Origin: Gonocerus acuteangulatus
Lineage: Eukaryota > Arthropoda > Insecta > Hemiptera > Coreidae
Assembly (NCBI GenBank): GCA_946811695.1
Contig: OX328125.1
Span: 97,255,710 to 97,319,709 of the forward strand
DNA: 64,000 nucleotides
Direction: 5' to 3'
Part shown: in pieces, positions 37,435 to 47,828 of the stretch
Layout: each line of letters opens with the position of its first letter
How positions within the stretch are numbered: the first letter of the stretch is position 1
Notes under the pieces: generated by a model
What the model was told of the DNA's origin: nothing
The model's database searches: none
What the model saw: only the letters and a program-made list of their open reading frames with translations
Position numbers and translations under genes: made by a program

Positions 37435-40113
37435 ATAGTCCAGTCACCTAAGACATCGAGGTCGCAAAAAAACACGTAACGCTGATTTTTGGGGGTGTTG
37501 TTCGGGACCACCCCAGTAGTGTGTACCCAATTTTTCAGCTTCGAAAGACCTGTGCTAACTGCGCAACAGTCGAAAAACATTAAAATTTTTGGACATTTTT
37601 TTGTTTTTTTGCTTATAGGTCCTTAACCGTGCATCTTTCAACAATTTGTATTCTTTGCTTTTTTAAAGTAGATAAAATTTAAAAACTTTTGGTACGAAAA
37701 CAAACTTTTTAGGTAGAATAACTTCCGTGATGCAGATCTTCAAACTTTGGCTACTTTTCCCAAAAAGTGAACAATTTAACTATCAGGCGTGTTCGGAGGG
37801 ATATGCAGGCCGGAATAATCATCTTACAAAATACTCTTGAGAATGAAAGTTATAGCAAATTTTATTAGCTTCAATTGAAGTGCAATTTGAAGTCTATAGG
37901 GTGTCTAGTTATCTTTAAAAAGCAAACAATGTCCTTCTTGGGACTGGCTGAGCCTGGCGAATAGCTTGAAACATTACAGCATGTTTCAAACATTTCTTTC
38001 TATGTTTTATTACTTTTTGAGTGGACTGGGGGTTGAGGAGGGGGTAGTTGGGGGGGGGGGGGGGGTGATATGTGGTAGTGGGGAGGGGGGTCAAAAACCC
38101 ACCATAACTAGAGGGGTCGGGTCCCCTGTGACCCATATTTTAAATTGATTGTTTTGGGTGATGTAATTTAAAAAAATTATTACAAACACTATTAGTTATT
38201 GAAATACATGTCGTTTATTAAAATAATACAATACTTATCAAAATTAAATAAAAATGTCTTTAAAAAGAATAGTAGGTACTCAATTAAAGTTGAAGATGTG
38301 AAAATGAGAACGTTTACAAAATTCAAATTTATGTAAGTTTTTATTTAATAAGGAAAAATAAAAAAAACTTAAGGCTTTTATTAATTGCAAATAATGCAAT
38401 CTATAGGCCCAGTGGGTGACTAGTTATATTTAAAAACCAAACAACGTCCTTGTTTGGACTGGCTGAGCCTGGCGAATAGTATGTGTGTTGTACTAAAAGG
38501 GGGGGGGGGTCAAAAATATCGAACAGTGGTAGCATTAATTGCAACAGGCCACTCCATAACATTGAGGTTCTACTGTCAATGTAATTTATGTAATATTTTA
38601 AATTTATTTTTTTAACTCTTTATATCTTTAACCCTTAATTACTTGCCTTGGGTCATCCGAAAGTATTTGTTTATTCAATCTTTGCCCTTTAATTATTTGT
38701 GATTTTCTGCCACTTTCATTGATATCTCCTAGCATTTTGACGACAATGGAGATTGTCCAAGATTACTAAAGGAGGAATAGCCTCAAATAACCAAATGTGT
38801 GTGAAATATAATGATGGGCTTAGGCTATATGTTTTCATTTGATCAATATCAGCGCTAGAATCGCATGATTTTTTTACTGGATGCAGGAAAGGAGATGGGA
38901 AGAAGGGATTTTTGAAATGCTGAGGTCATCAGTAAGTCAAAAATTATGACATTTGTTGGTCGCAAATACTTTCTCTACCTAGGCCTCTAGATTAAGATAT
39001 GTATGGAAGAACAAGATATCATGGTTACTCAGCCAGGAAAGAAAGATTAAGCAGAAAGAAAACAAAGAGATATAGTTTTTGTCCTTCCACTAAAGACAAA
39101 AAATATTCTTCATTTTGGGACATGTGGCAAATGTGTGTGCAAAGAACATTGTTCACAATTAATGTACGCCTGAAGTTTTTTTTTATTTTTCCTTATTAAC
39201 TAAAAACTACATAAATTTGAATTTTGTAAACGGTCTCATTTTCACGTCTTCAATTTCAATTCAGTTCTATTCTTTTTAAAGAAATTTTTATGTAATTTTG
39301 ATAAGTATTGTATTATTTTAATAAACGACAAGTATTTCCATAACTATTAGTGTTTGTAATTATTTTTTTAAATTACATCACCCAAAACAATCAATTTAAA
39401 ATATGGGTCACAGGGGACCCGACCCCTCTAGTTATGGTGGGTTTTAGACCCCCCCCCCCCCCACTACCACATATCACCCCCCCCCCCCCCCCAACTACCC
39501 CCTCCTCAACCCCCAGTCTACTCAAAAAGTAATAAAACATAGAAAGAAATGTTTGAAACATGCTGTAATGTTTCAAGCTATTCGCCAGGCTCAGCCAGTC
39601 CCAAGAAGGACATTGTTTGCTTTTTAAAGATAACTAGACACCCAATGGGCCTATAGACTTCAATTGAAGCTAATAAAATTTGCTATAACTTTCATTCTCA
39701 AGAGTATTTTGTAAGATTATTATTCCGGCCTGCATATCCCTCCAAACACGCCTGATAGTTAAATTGTGCACTTTTTGGGAAAAGTAGCCAATGTTTGAAG
39801 ATCTGTATCTCGGAAGTTATTCTACCTAAAAATTTTGTTTTAGTACCAAAAGTTTTTAAATTTTATCTTATTTAAAAAAGCAAAGAATACAAATTGTTGA
39901 AAGATGCACGGTTAAGGACCTATAAGCAAAAAACAAAAAAATGTCCAAACATTTTAATGTTTTTCGACTGTTGCGCAGTTAGCACAGGTCTTTCGAAGCT
40001 GAAAAATTGGGTACACACTACTGGGGTGGTCCCGAACAGCACCCCCCAAAAATCAGCGTTACGCGTTTTTTTGCGACCTTTGCCCCTTTTTTTGTCTTAG
40101 GTGACTGGACTAT
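37435..40113. mobile_element. 2.7-kb foldback element with ~0.94-kb inverted arms
   Basis: Arms 37435-38370 and 39173-40113 are long, highly similar inverted repeats beginning ATAGTCCAGTCACCTAAGAC. They include G/C runs (38050-38095, 39450-39500) and TTGCGCAGTTAGCACAGG. The 800-bp centre (38371-39172) has a short frame (38999-39150) with FCPSTKDKKYSSFW and MCVQRT. That is faintly like the zinc-binding tail of piggyBac transposases, but most cysteines are absent. No clear target duplication. It is inserted in a family A body fragment. Confidence 0.8.
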
Positions 40114-40506
40114 CAGAGAACTTATGAAAAGAGTACCTGCAAGCATATTAACGCGAAAATTTAGACGCTACGATTTTTTCGCGCGAATTTGGTCTCAAAA
40201 ACCATGTTCCGGTGGACGGACTCAGCTGGTTAACAAATTTAGTGAGAGAGCGTACAGAAAAATACAATTTTAAACCACCTTTTTTTTCGGTATCTATAGG
40301 TTCTGAAAAAATGAAATTTCCTAGTCGGCGCTTCTGGATTGCTTCATGAGGTCAACCTGTTGACGGAGGGAAGAAATGTGTTACATATTGAGCAAATTGG
40401 TGGTTGTTCTTTAGTCATAAAGAATGAGTTTGTAAGTCTAGTGAGTCCGATCCGTAAGCGTGTCAGTACTACTTCATCTCTTCTTGTTTAGTTTCTTTTT
40501 CTGTGT
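40114..40506. mobile_element. Decayed 3' part of Helentron-like family A
   Basis: TACGATTTTTTCGCGCGAAT, a GGTTAACAAATT block and TTCTGAAAAAATGAAATTTC in the same order as 7022-7413; the end hairpin is eroded near 40360-40380. Confidence 0.45.
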
Positions 40507-40632
40507 GTTTAATGGGTATCAACAAATGGACTATTAAAGCCGGGCTATCTACAGGTCGCCACCCTATTATAACGCCAACAGCACGAGGTGGGTCACCCAC
40601 TCAGGTACTGGTCACGCCGGACGTCAACGGGA
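40507..40632 (-). mobile_element. 5S-rRNA-derived SINE, 5'-truncated copy
   Basis: Minus strand: the 3' third of 5S rRNA (TGACCAGTACCTGAGTGGGT, CTCGTGCTGTTGGC) followed by ATAGGGTGGCGACCTGTAGA and the GCCCGGCTTTAATAG tail as in 41813-42012. The sequence further upstream (40633-40680) is scrambled. Confidence 0.75.
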
Positions 40633-40961
40633 TCCGGTTCATTCGGCGGGGCTAAGGCCATCCCTTGTTCAACTCAATGTCGATTTGCATATATGTTTTA
40701 CAATAATTACAGTGAAAGTATGAGAGTTAATAGAGTATACAGTGCCTTGATGATCCTTGAAGAGCGAGCAAGGTGTTGTGGATTGTGAAGGCTAGTGTTT
40801 ACTAAACAGCTGTCCAGTGAATGGCCTCTACAAGGAAATTCTATCAGCAAGTTTCATAACTCAACAATCTCAGTATTTACATCAACACCTTTCACCGTCA
40901 TTAATTCACATCATTCCTATTATTTCACACTGTTTATTTTTATGTTTACACTGTTTATATC

Positions 40962-41021
<60 letters not shown>

Positions 41022-41245
41022 TTGTAGTTGTACCTACTGCAAGATAGTGGGAAATTAAAAAAAAAAAAAGTCCGACTTGCTTAAAAACTAATGCCTACAG
41101 AAAAATGGTCAAAAGCATGAAACCGACAGATTTAGGCCTTATTTCACGGATTGACATCGCCCCATCTTTTGTAGAGAATTTAATAAGCTTTCTAATGGTC
41201 ACCTTTCACTCACCACGATTTTCTAACCGTTTTATTTAATGCGGG
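40633..41245. other. No gene; (TA)n tract
   Basis: (TA)n at 40967-41020; otherwise unassigned. Confidence 0.4.
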
Positions 41246-41460
41246 GGCGAGGTTAGCTCAGTGGTAGAGCACTCGACTAATGAACTGGAAGACCCGAGTT
41301 CAAAACCCGAGCGCGAACTAAAGATTTTTATCTTCTAGTTTCGTCGTTCGAGGGTTTAGACTTGGGGTCCCAAATCGTCGCTAGCCTCACCCAGCCTTTA
41401 ATTAATTAATAAGTAACACTATCTTCCTAGTGTGCTGTATATTCATGAATCAGATGAATC
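41246..41460 (+). mobile_element. SINE family B, tRNA-Ile-like head
   Basis: GAGGTTAGCTCAGTGGTAGA (A box), an anticodon-loop-like CTAATGA and the B box GAGTTCAAAACCC give a tRNA-like head. The acceptor stem does not pair and the anticodon stem is poor, so it is not a tRNA gene. Body and 3' part match 33245-33470 on the other strand. Confidence 0.6.
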
Positions 41461-41812
41461 GTATTTCCTGTTATGGGAATATTTTTTTTTTTAATTCAAT
41501 ATATGAAGAAATACAAAGTTAAACAACCGTTATTTTCGAGATCCATGGGATCTGACACGAAATATTTTCTACTCGGCACTTCCGGATTGCAACTCATAAG
41601 ATACACGTCATAAGATCAACCTCATAAGCGCGTTTCTTCGCTATAGAGGGGGAACAACCGCGCTAAAATGTAGTTTTATTAAGATACCTAGACCGATCCT
41701 TGACTATATCTTCTTTCGCAATCCCAACGATTCCCTCTCAATAATATATATATATATATTTTTTTTTTGTTGTTAATATTTCAATTATAATTTTATGTAA
41801 TAATAACATTTC

Positions 41813-42012
41813 GCCAACGGCCATAGCCACGTTGAATACACCGGTTCCCGTAGATCACCGAAGTTAAACAACGTCGGGCGTGGTCAGTACCTGAATGGGT
41901 GACCGACCACGTGCTGTTGGCATTATAAAAGGGTGGCAACCTCTAGATAGCCCGGCGCTAATAGCCCAATCGTTGATGCGCCGTTAAAAACGAAAACAAA
42001 AACAAAAAAAAA
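41813..42012 (+). mobile_element. 5S-rRNA-derived SINE (SINE3 type), full length
   Basis: 41813-41921 is a recognisable 5S rRNA, from GCCAACGGCCATAGCCACG to CACGTGCTGTTGGC, with the internal control region (AAGTTAAACAACGTCGGGC, TGGTCAGTACCTGAATGGG). It lacks about 9 bp near the 3' end. A non-5S tail follows: GGGTGGCAACCTCTAGATAG, then a stem-loop CGGCGC (41953-41958) / GCGCCG (41978-41983), then A-rich. A perfect 11-bp target duplication AATAACATTTC lies at 41802-41812 and 42013-42023. It is a retroposed SINE, not a working 5S gene. Confidence 0.92.
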
Positions 42013-42023
42013 AATAACATTTC

Positions 42024-42227
42024 CTCCGGCGAATCGCAACTATTCCTTGACTCCTTATCACCTCGAAGGCTGACTATTTGAATCTCATTATACTTAAAGA
42101 TTGTAGACAACGCAGGGACTCGCTCGTATCGTCTTACGCGAAGTACTGACAGAAGTAGCCCATTAATACAAATATTTCTAGTAAACTTAAAATTAATGTT
42201 CTGTTTAAGATATAACAGATACCCAGT
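42024..42227. other. Penelope-like tail fragment
   Basis: CAACTATTCCTTGACTCC and TTATCACCTCGAAGGCTGACTA resemble the tail following the hammerhead motifs (34840-34890 inverse, 49890-49950 inverse). Confidence 0.4.
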
Positions 42228-42420
42228 GGCCATGATTGTTTAGACGTGAGGAGTTAGCACTCCGTGCCAAGGGTCGTGGGTTCGATTCTCACTAGGGGTG
42301 GTGGCTTTTCTTAAAAGGCTTAAGCCCTAACGTGGCTAGAAAAGAGAAGTGACCTAAAGATAACCCGTCCTATAATTCTGAGTCAATTATAATGGACGTT
42401 AAAATTTAAATAAAATATAT
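42228..42420 (+). mobile_element. SINE family C
   Basis: tRNA-like head with B box GGGTTCGATTCTC, a body GGTGGTGGCTTTTC, and the tail AATTATAATGGACGTTAAAA. Related copies at 42466-42690 and 30520-30690. Confidence 0.65.
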
Positions 42421-42465
42421 ATATGTATTATTTTATGTAAATATTTTATTCTGATTTCATTGTAT

Positions 42466-42690
42466 ATATGAAGGCCTAATGGCCGTGAGTGGTAAGGCGT
42501 ATGCACGTCCTGCCAAGGGTTGTGAGTTCGATTTCTTCTAGAGGTGATGGCTTTTCTTTCATAATAAAGAAAAGGCTGATGCCTTTCCTTTATTATGAAA
42601 GAAAAGCCACCAACCCTAGTGGGAATCGGACCCACGACCCTTGGCTGAGTTAATTATAAATGGACATTAAAACTTAAATAAAATGTTTTA
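42466..42690 (+). mobile_element. SINE family C, palindromic copy
   Basis: The head and body (42512-42576) are followed after a 4-nt TGAT by an inverted copy of themselves (42581-42645), then the normal 3' tail AATTATAAATGGACATTAAA. It looks like a snap-back or template-switch product. Confidence 0.7.
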
Positions 42691-43640
42691 TATAACCATT
42701 GTTGTTTTATGTCTTTTGTTAGTATTTGTATTTTTTGGAGGTTTGTTTTTTTTTACCACAATCTAACTAGTACTTTAACGGGTTTTGATTTAGCTGCATT
42801 GATGAGTTAATAGCCACTGTTGTGGAACTCACAATAAATTACATATGATTATTGAAAGAATGTTGAAACTCGTATAATTAGCCAGTAGCCCGATTTCTTC
42901 TAAATGTTGGCTCGCTGAGGAATTTGCATTAGTTTGCTTATTGGAGGGTATCAAAGAAGTTTTTTTTCTTTTCTTTTTGTTATTTTCTTACGTAACGGCG
43001 CTGAGCAGGGAGTTTGGCGGTAATTATTTTTAATCTAAGATTACATAATGAGAAACAATAAATAGTTTCGTAGAAACTACATAAAAAAATATGGTGGACA
43101 TTGATTTGGTGCTCAAGATAAAGAAAACAGAGAAGCTAATTTGGAACTCATTGCAGAAGATAAGTTCCAAATTAGCTTTGGAATTCATGATGAGGAGGGG
43201 AATTTTACTCAATGAATAAAGAAAAGAATTTACACTGCTGGTCATTTAAATCAATTTTTATATGAGTCAATGATTTTGTTTATTACTTAGGAATTATGTA
43301 AAACATTTTTTTCATTTTTTATGTGCATACATAGGTACTTACGGTGCTAACATGCTAAAAACTGTATTATTATCATCCTACGTATTTTTCAGCAAAGAAT
43401 ACTTCATTCCAATTGAAATTATTGTTTCTCTGCTTAAAACAATTAAATACTACACCTCGTTCCTCAAACATTTGGTTGTAAACTTTGCATTCCTGTGTAA
43501 TTTAAAATAAACATGAATAATTTCGGTCTTGGACCGCAATAAATTTCGGTCATGGACAGCAACCTCAATAATTAATTCTTATTTTTTCCGGAGGAAACTC
43601 CAAGTTTTAATTGACCGGTTTTGAATTTATTTACAACAAC
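42691..43640. other. No gene; one 14-bp hairpin
   Basis: Hairpin GCTAATTTGGAACT at 43135-43148 with its inverse at 43163-43176. Otherwise AT-rich. Confidence 0.4.
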
Positions 43641-43880
43641 TGTTCCCACTGGTGGTCATCTTGTCTACCGAGTTTCGTTGCAAGTACGGCCAATATGGGC
43701 AAATTAGTAATTTGGGTCCGGATTAAAACTTCCCTCCTTTGATGGCTATCGAACTCGTCCAATTGTTTCATAAGGGAATGATTTGTTAACAGATACACAG
43801 ACGCAATTTTTCAAAAAAAAATTTCATCAGTGCAACCTCAATAACTACATTCATTCGGAAAGTGCTAAAACACAACACCA
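43641..43880 (+). repeat. Foldback-arm fragment
   Basis: TGGGTCCGGATTAAAACTTC, a TCGAACTCGTCCAATTGTTT block and CAACCTCAATAACTACATTC correspond to the inner part of the 8567-9508 arm. Confidence 0.6.
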
Positions 43881-43916
43881 ATAGGAAATTGAGGAAAACA
43901 GAGACAAAAAGCTTCC

Positions 43917-44072
43917 GGAGGTCTCCCATGGTCTAGTGGCTAGCGCGCTAGATTCATAAGCGGGAGATGGTGGGTTCGATCCCCACCGGCGACGGGAATT
44001 TTCTCATCTCAGGGCTCGCTGAGAAAATTCCTGGCTGCACCCTGGATGTCCGCGCTAATGGAGAAAAAAAAA
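43917..44072 (+). mobile_element. tRNA-Glu-like SINE, copy 3, tail-truncated
   Basis: Head CTCCCATGGTCTAGTGGCTA, B box GGTTCGATCCC, inverted body pair. Target duplication AAAAAGCTTC at 43906-43915 and 44073-44082. It ends GCGCTAATGGAG then poly-A, so the second strand of the tail stem-loop (GCGCCG) is missing, yet it inserted with a proper duplication. Confidence 0.85.
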
Positions 44073-44082
44073 AAAAAGCTTC

Positions 44083-44625
44083 TGAAAGAACGAAACCAAC
44101 TCTGAAATATAAGCAATGATTTCCCCGAATGGGTTCCCTCTCTCAAAAATTGCAAAATATGCGTTTTTCTAGGAAAGGTATTATGTTTACAAATAGATGC
44201 CGTTCATTTAGCACTAACAGTTTTTGAGATATCTAAGAAAATATGAATATATCAAGAAATTCTAGTTGTTTCCATTTTCCCGAAAACGGTCATAAACAAG
44301 GCCTTGAAAGGTCATATTACCTATAACAAGTAGAGCTGGAAGCCAGTAAAATTAAGCCTATTGAAGATTTCTTTCGCGCAAATTTCGCCGAAAAATATTG
44401 GCTGGTTAGTGAACATGACCTTTCTTTTGTCAATGCACTGATATCGCCGAATAAGACGTCACATAGAAGACCCATGGGAACCCTTTTTGAAGCAAAAGTA
44501 TAAAGCTTTCGAATGGTAAAGTTCCACAAACCAAGGTTCTTTAAATCATTTTAAGAATGATAAAAATACTACTTAAAAATCTGCCAAATGTTGGCAAAAT
44601 TATTTCATGAGTGCAATCTTAAAAG

Positions 44626-44687
<62 letters not shown>

Positions 44688-45373
44688 TTTTAGTTCGGCT
44701 GAATGTCGCATTTCTCACTCTGTTGTTTTTGAGTAACGAAATCGAAAATTATAAATTCATGTTTTCTCAAAAAAGTGGATATATCGCCCCTACTAAGTCA
44801 AACTAGCGAATATGCAAATCGGAGCAAACTAGCGAGCGAACATATTCTATCCATTGATTCGAAGTTATAAATCGAAAAATGGTCTTATTCGATACTTTAT
44901 TTAAGGCATTAAAGGCTATTCTAAAGGGGGTAGAGCTCCGTCAATTTGCGACAAGCCTTATCATCCATAATCTAAGAGTAAAATCTCGAATCAGAAAAAC
45001 GAGATTTTTCATATTCGATAGTTTGACATTGTAGGGGCTATATATCGTCTTAACATTTAATATATATTTACGACAGTGTATTCGAAACCTTAAATGTATT
45101 TTTTTTTTCTCGAAGACGATTAAGGAAATCGCTTTGGATCATTCGATTTCATTAGTCACAATCAAAAATTATATCATTAGGAAATTTAATGTCCTTTTCA
45201 AAAAAACAACAATTTTTATGACGGGTTATTTATAGGTTTCACAATTTTTTAGCCAGATCAGCGGGGGTATCGAACTTAAAGCCTTGACATAGAGTTTTCA
45301 AGGCAATCGGGCCTCCGGATTTTTTTCTGGGGTTATTAGCACCGAAACCTTAGAGTTTTTGAAGTTCTACAAG
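44083..45373. other. No gene; (TA)n at 44629-44681
   Basis: Degenerate repeat body; 44230-44530 contains decayed family A blocks (AATTTCGCC, TTTTGTCAATGC). Nothing is recognised from 44820 to 45365. Confidence 0.4.
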
Positions 45374-45595
45374 CATGGGCGTATATAGAAAATAATTTCG
45401 GGAGGGGGGCTGAGAGTATTGGGGGGGTGGTATGGAATACTAACAACCTAGAACTTGGAATAGTTAGCCAATTAAAACTCTAGTAAACCTAAAAGAAATT
45501 ATTTTTTCTGAACTAAGTGGTCTCATTTAATTTATTTTTAAGGTTTTTATGACCGATTTCGGGGGGGGCTGCTGCCCCCCCTATATACGCCCATG
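45374..45595. mobile_element. hAT-type MITE, CATGGGCG family, copy 3
   Basis: CATGGGCGTATATAGAAAAT at one end and CTATATACGCCCATG at the other, exact 8-bp target duplication TCTACAAG (45366-45373 and 45596-45603). It lies only about 70 bp inside the intron from the donor of elongase exon 1A. Confidence 0.9.
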
Positions 45596-45664
45596 TCTAC
45601 AAGTTTATTATGTAGGAATATAATTAAGTACAAAATGAAATTACTAATATAACTTGAAGCTTAC

Positions 45665-45996
45665 CTCGGAACGCATACGGAATGATATATGCCATAGTTG
45701 TTCAAGACATGCAAGAGTTCTGGAGCAGTCCTGAAGGCACCGATCAAACTGAACACAGCCAGAAGTGAGTTCCACACACACAAGACGCCCTTCAGCCTAT
45801 ATCTAGGTCTGTCCTTCATGTAGATCCTCCCTCCAAAAATCAGAACCATGTACAGGCCGCAAGCCCAGAAACTGATGGTCCAATAGTTGAGCATCCATAT
45901 CTTGGTCTTCTGGTGTATGAAACCTTCCTCAAAATCGAGCTTGTAAGAATAGTCAGTGATGTTGTAGTCATAGAACCAAGCGTCACTCTGCGCCAT
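45665..45996 (-). CDS. Baldspot/ELOVL6-like: ELOVL6-like elongase, distal alternative first coding exon (1A)
   Basis: Encodes 110 residues plus two bases of the next codon, starting at the ATG 45994-45996 (GCAATGGCG, G at -3 and +4). It shows YSYKLDFEEGF, a first membrane span (FWACGLYMVLIFGG), RPRYRLKG, a second span (VLCVWNSLLAVFSLIGA), FRTAPELLHVL and YGIYHSVCVP. The donor AG|GTAAGC leaves phase 2, as in exon 1B, and joins in frame with the shared exon (AG+C gives Ser) across 21.6 kb, for about 295 residues. An in-frame ATG 56 codons upstream (46164) exists, but its extension has no counterpart in exon 1B, so the internal start is preferred. VCVP-S-FIEQDRVAG is the junction expected for insect Baldspot, so this may be the ancestral exon. 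Confidence 0.93.
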
Positions 45997-46330
45997 TGCG
46001 TTCGATTTTGTGGATGGGACTGACTTTATGTACGTGGACGATATACTGCTTAGGGCCAACACAGCGCAGGGCTGCCTCCTAACTCTAGAGGCAGACTGAC
46101 TGGGCAGAGGCGAAAATGCAACGCTTTTGGCGGCCAAGGTCACGTGATTTAGCCCCACCACCAATGCCCATATTCCCGATTATCGCAAATCTTATGATAA
46201 ACATTTACTTGAGCAGTCGTTAAACATCGATACCATTCGTTCATCTTCGTGAACGCTATTAGAGCTGACAGGTGTCAATCCACTTCAGTCAGCTGACACC
46301 CGATCAGGTGAAACGATCTCTGTGGAATGC
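45997..46330 (-). promoter_or_regulatory. Probable promoter and 5' region of elongase exon 1A
   Basis: Sequence immediately upstream of exon 1A. Three E-box-type sites lie within 42 bp: CAGGTG (46269-46274), CAGCTG (46290-46295) and CAGGTG (46305-46310), with an inverted GCTGACAGGTGTC / GACACC arrangement. Binding factors and start site are inferred only. Confidence 0.35.
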
Positions 46331-46721
46331 GGTTCGACTCTCAGAACTGAGGCCTGGTTCATAAAATTCTATACTTATCTAATGAATATTTTTGCCAGTT
46401 ATTAGCATGTTTCCTCAATCGCTAAAGACATAAACCCCAAGTAGCCCGGAGTTCCTATTCGCAAATTTAAACTTCCCAAGATCCTACAAGCCAAGATAAC
46501 ACAAGGATTTAAAGATAAACAAATAATGGTATTGTATGTTGTAGACAAGTTTGGAGCGGACGCTCTAAACCGGCGCTCCAATCCTGTGTGTGTGAATACT
46601 AGCCGCCGAGATGCCAGGAGTGCGGACCTGGAGCGACGTTCCGGGAGTGCAAGTTCCTACCTGCAGCGGCATGTTCACACACTTGCTCCAATCAAACGCT
46701 CCAGATCTTGCCAGTCAGTGA

Positions 46722-46952
46722 TTGCTAGACATCAGTACAGTAAATGTGGCCAACAAATTAGAAAAGATGAACAATGTTCAAGGAATTTATGCTGAGCGTC
46801 TTATAAATGCAATTTTAAGCAAGGGTTTATTGAATGAAATCACACCAAACACAGACATTATTGAAAGAGACCCGATGGTATTAACCCTATCAAACCAATC
46901 TTCAACTTCATCTCATACATCTTATTTTGAACACGAATTAGCAAACTTGTAA
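46722..46952 (+). pseudogene. Possible Harbinger accessory (MADF/Myb-like) ORF remnant
   Basis: A 76-residue frame with VNVANKLEKMNNVQGIYAER and LINAILSKGLLNEI followed by a Ser-rich tail. C-terminal helices of this kind are found in the DNA-binding partner protein of PIF/Harbinger elements. The DNA-binding half is absent. The call rests on context as much as on sequence. Confidence 0.4.
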
Positions 46953-47154
46953 AATTAATATGTTTTTAGAATATTTTTACTCAAAATGTTATTTAAATAT
47001 AATGTATATAATTATTTTTTGCCTCATAAAAAATTACAGAATTTATTAAAGCGTAGTTATTCCTTTTTGTAAAATGTACCTGTAAATAATTATTTTTCAT
47101 TGCGGTATAAATAGCCCAACATGTTTCTGGAATAATAGAACACAAAGCAGGTGC

Positions 47155-47511
47155 TCAGATACAAGATGAAAATTTTAGATCTTGAAGTGACCGTCCAGTG
47201 GCTAAATAACGGAGAGTAACAGCCAAACGTTCTTCCGCACTAATGCTATCTCTCATAATTGTATCTTTTTTCGTAATATAAGGGCGAATTAAATTTAAAA
47301 TTACTTGAAACGTAATGTCGTCCATTCTTAAATAATTTCTGTAATCTTCTGGGTTATTTTCTCTCAGCTCCCGCAAAAGAGGCATATGACCGAAGCGTTC
47401 TCTATTTCTTCTCCACTCCTTAACCCATATTTGTCGCGGATTTCTCTGTTTCTTTTGACACATTAAATACAGTGCTACACAAGCAATAGCACTCTTTTTT
47501 CTTGAACTCAT
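47155..47511 (-). pseudogene. PIF/Harbinger transposase, N-terminal part only
   Basis: 118 residues: a basic start, RQIWVKEWRRNRERFG, then LLRELRENNPEDYRNYLRMD, FQVILNLIRPYI and SAEERLAVTLRYLATGRSLQDL. The last block is the helix just before the DDE catalytic core in Harbinger transposases. The frame ends there, and no DDE block was found downstream (47154-46960), so the catalytic domain is missing or in a lost exon. Confidence 0.78.
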
Positions 47512-47573
47512 TTAAAAAAAGTGGTCTTCTCACAGCAAAGTGTTCAATTCGACTGACTAGTTACCTAGGAATG

Positions 47574-47627
47574 TTGGAGCGGCGCGTGGAGTTTCCACCC
47601 TGGCGGAAACTCCACGCGCCGCTCCAA
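47574..47627. repeat. Perfect 23-bp palindrome arms
   Basis: 47574-47596 and 47605-47627 are exact reverse complements (TTGGAGCGGCGCGTGGAG at the outer left), with an 8-nt spacer ACCCTGGC. It is G+C-rich in an AT-rich window and part of the Harbinger subterminal region. Confidence 0.9.
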
Positions 47628-47828
47628 AACCTTCTTATATTTTATTTACACGAAGAGTATTGGACCGTACGCTCCAAACTCACACTTCTGGCGCGCGGTC
47701 TAGGAGTGTTGCTCTTTTTGTCTACCACACTCCAACCTCACGCTCCTGATGCGCCACTCCAAACCGACGCTCCGGAGCGGCGCGCCAGGAGTGTCGTTTT
47801 GGAGCGTACATATAAACGGGGCTAATGT

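Larger units (their letters stand above)
46530..47828. mobile_element. PIF/Harbinger-like element, degraded
   Basis: Region holding a Harbinger transposase N-terminus (minus) and a small plus-strand frame. It is bordered on both sides by clustered inverted GGAGCG / CGCTCC motifs (46550-46700 and 47575-47815) that behave like subterminal repeats. The right side is cut by LINE copy 2 near 47829. Exact terminal repeats and a three-base TWA duplication could not be fixed. Confidence 0.65.

Noticed and set aside
41246..41325. Functional tRNA gene
   Set aside because: A and B boxes are present but the acceptor and anticodon stems do not pair, and a SINE body follows.
41813..41921. 5S rRNA gene
   Set aside because: Lacks about 9 bp, has a non-5S tail with poly-A and a perfect target duplication, so it is a SINE.
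46000..46164. 56-residue N-terminal extension of elongase exon 1A
   Set aside because: No counterpart in exon 1B and not expected in the family; the downstream ATG has good context.
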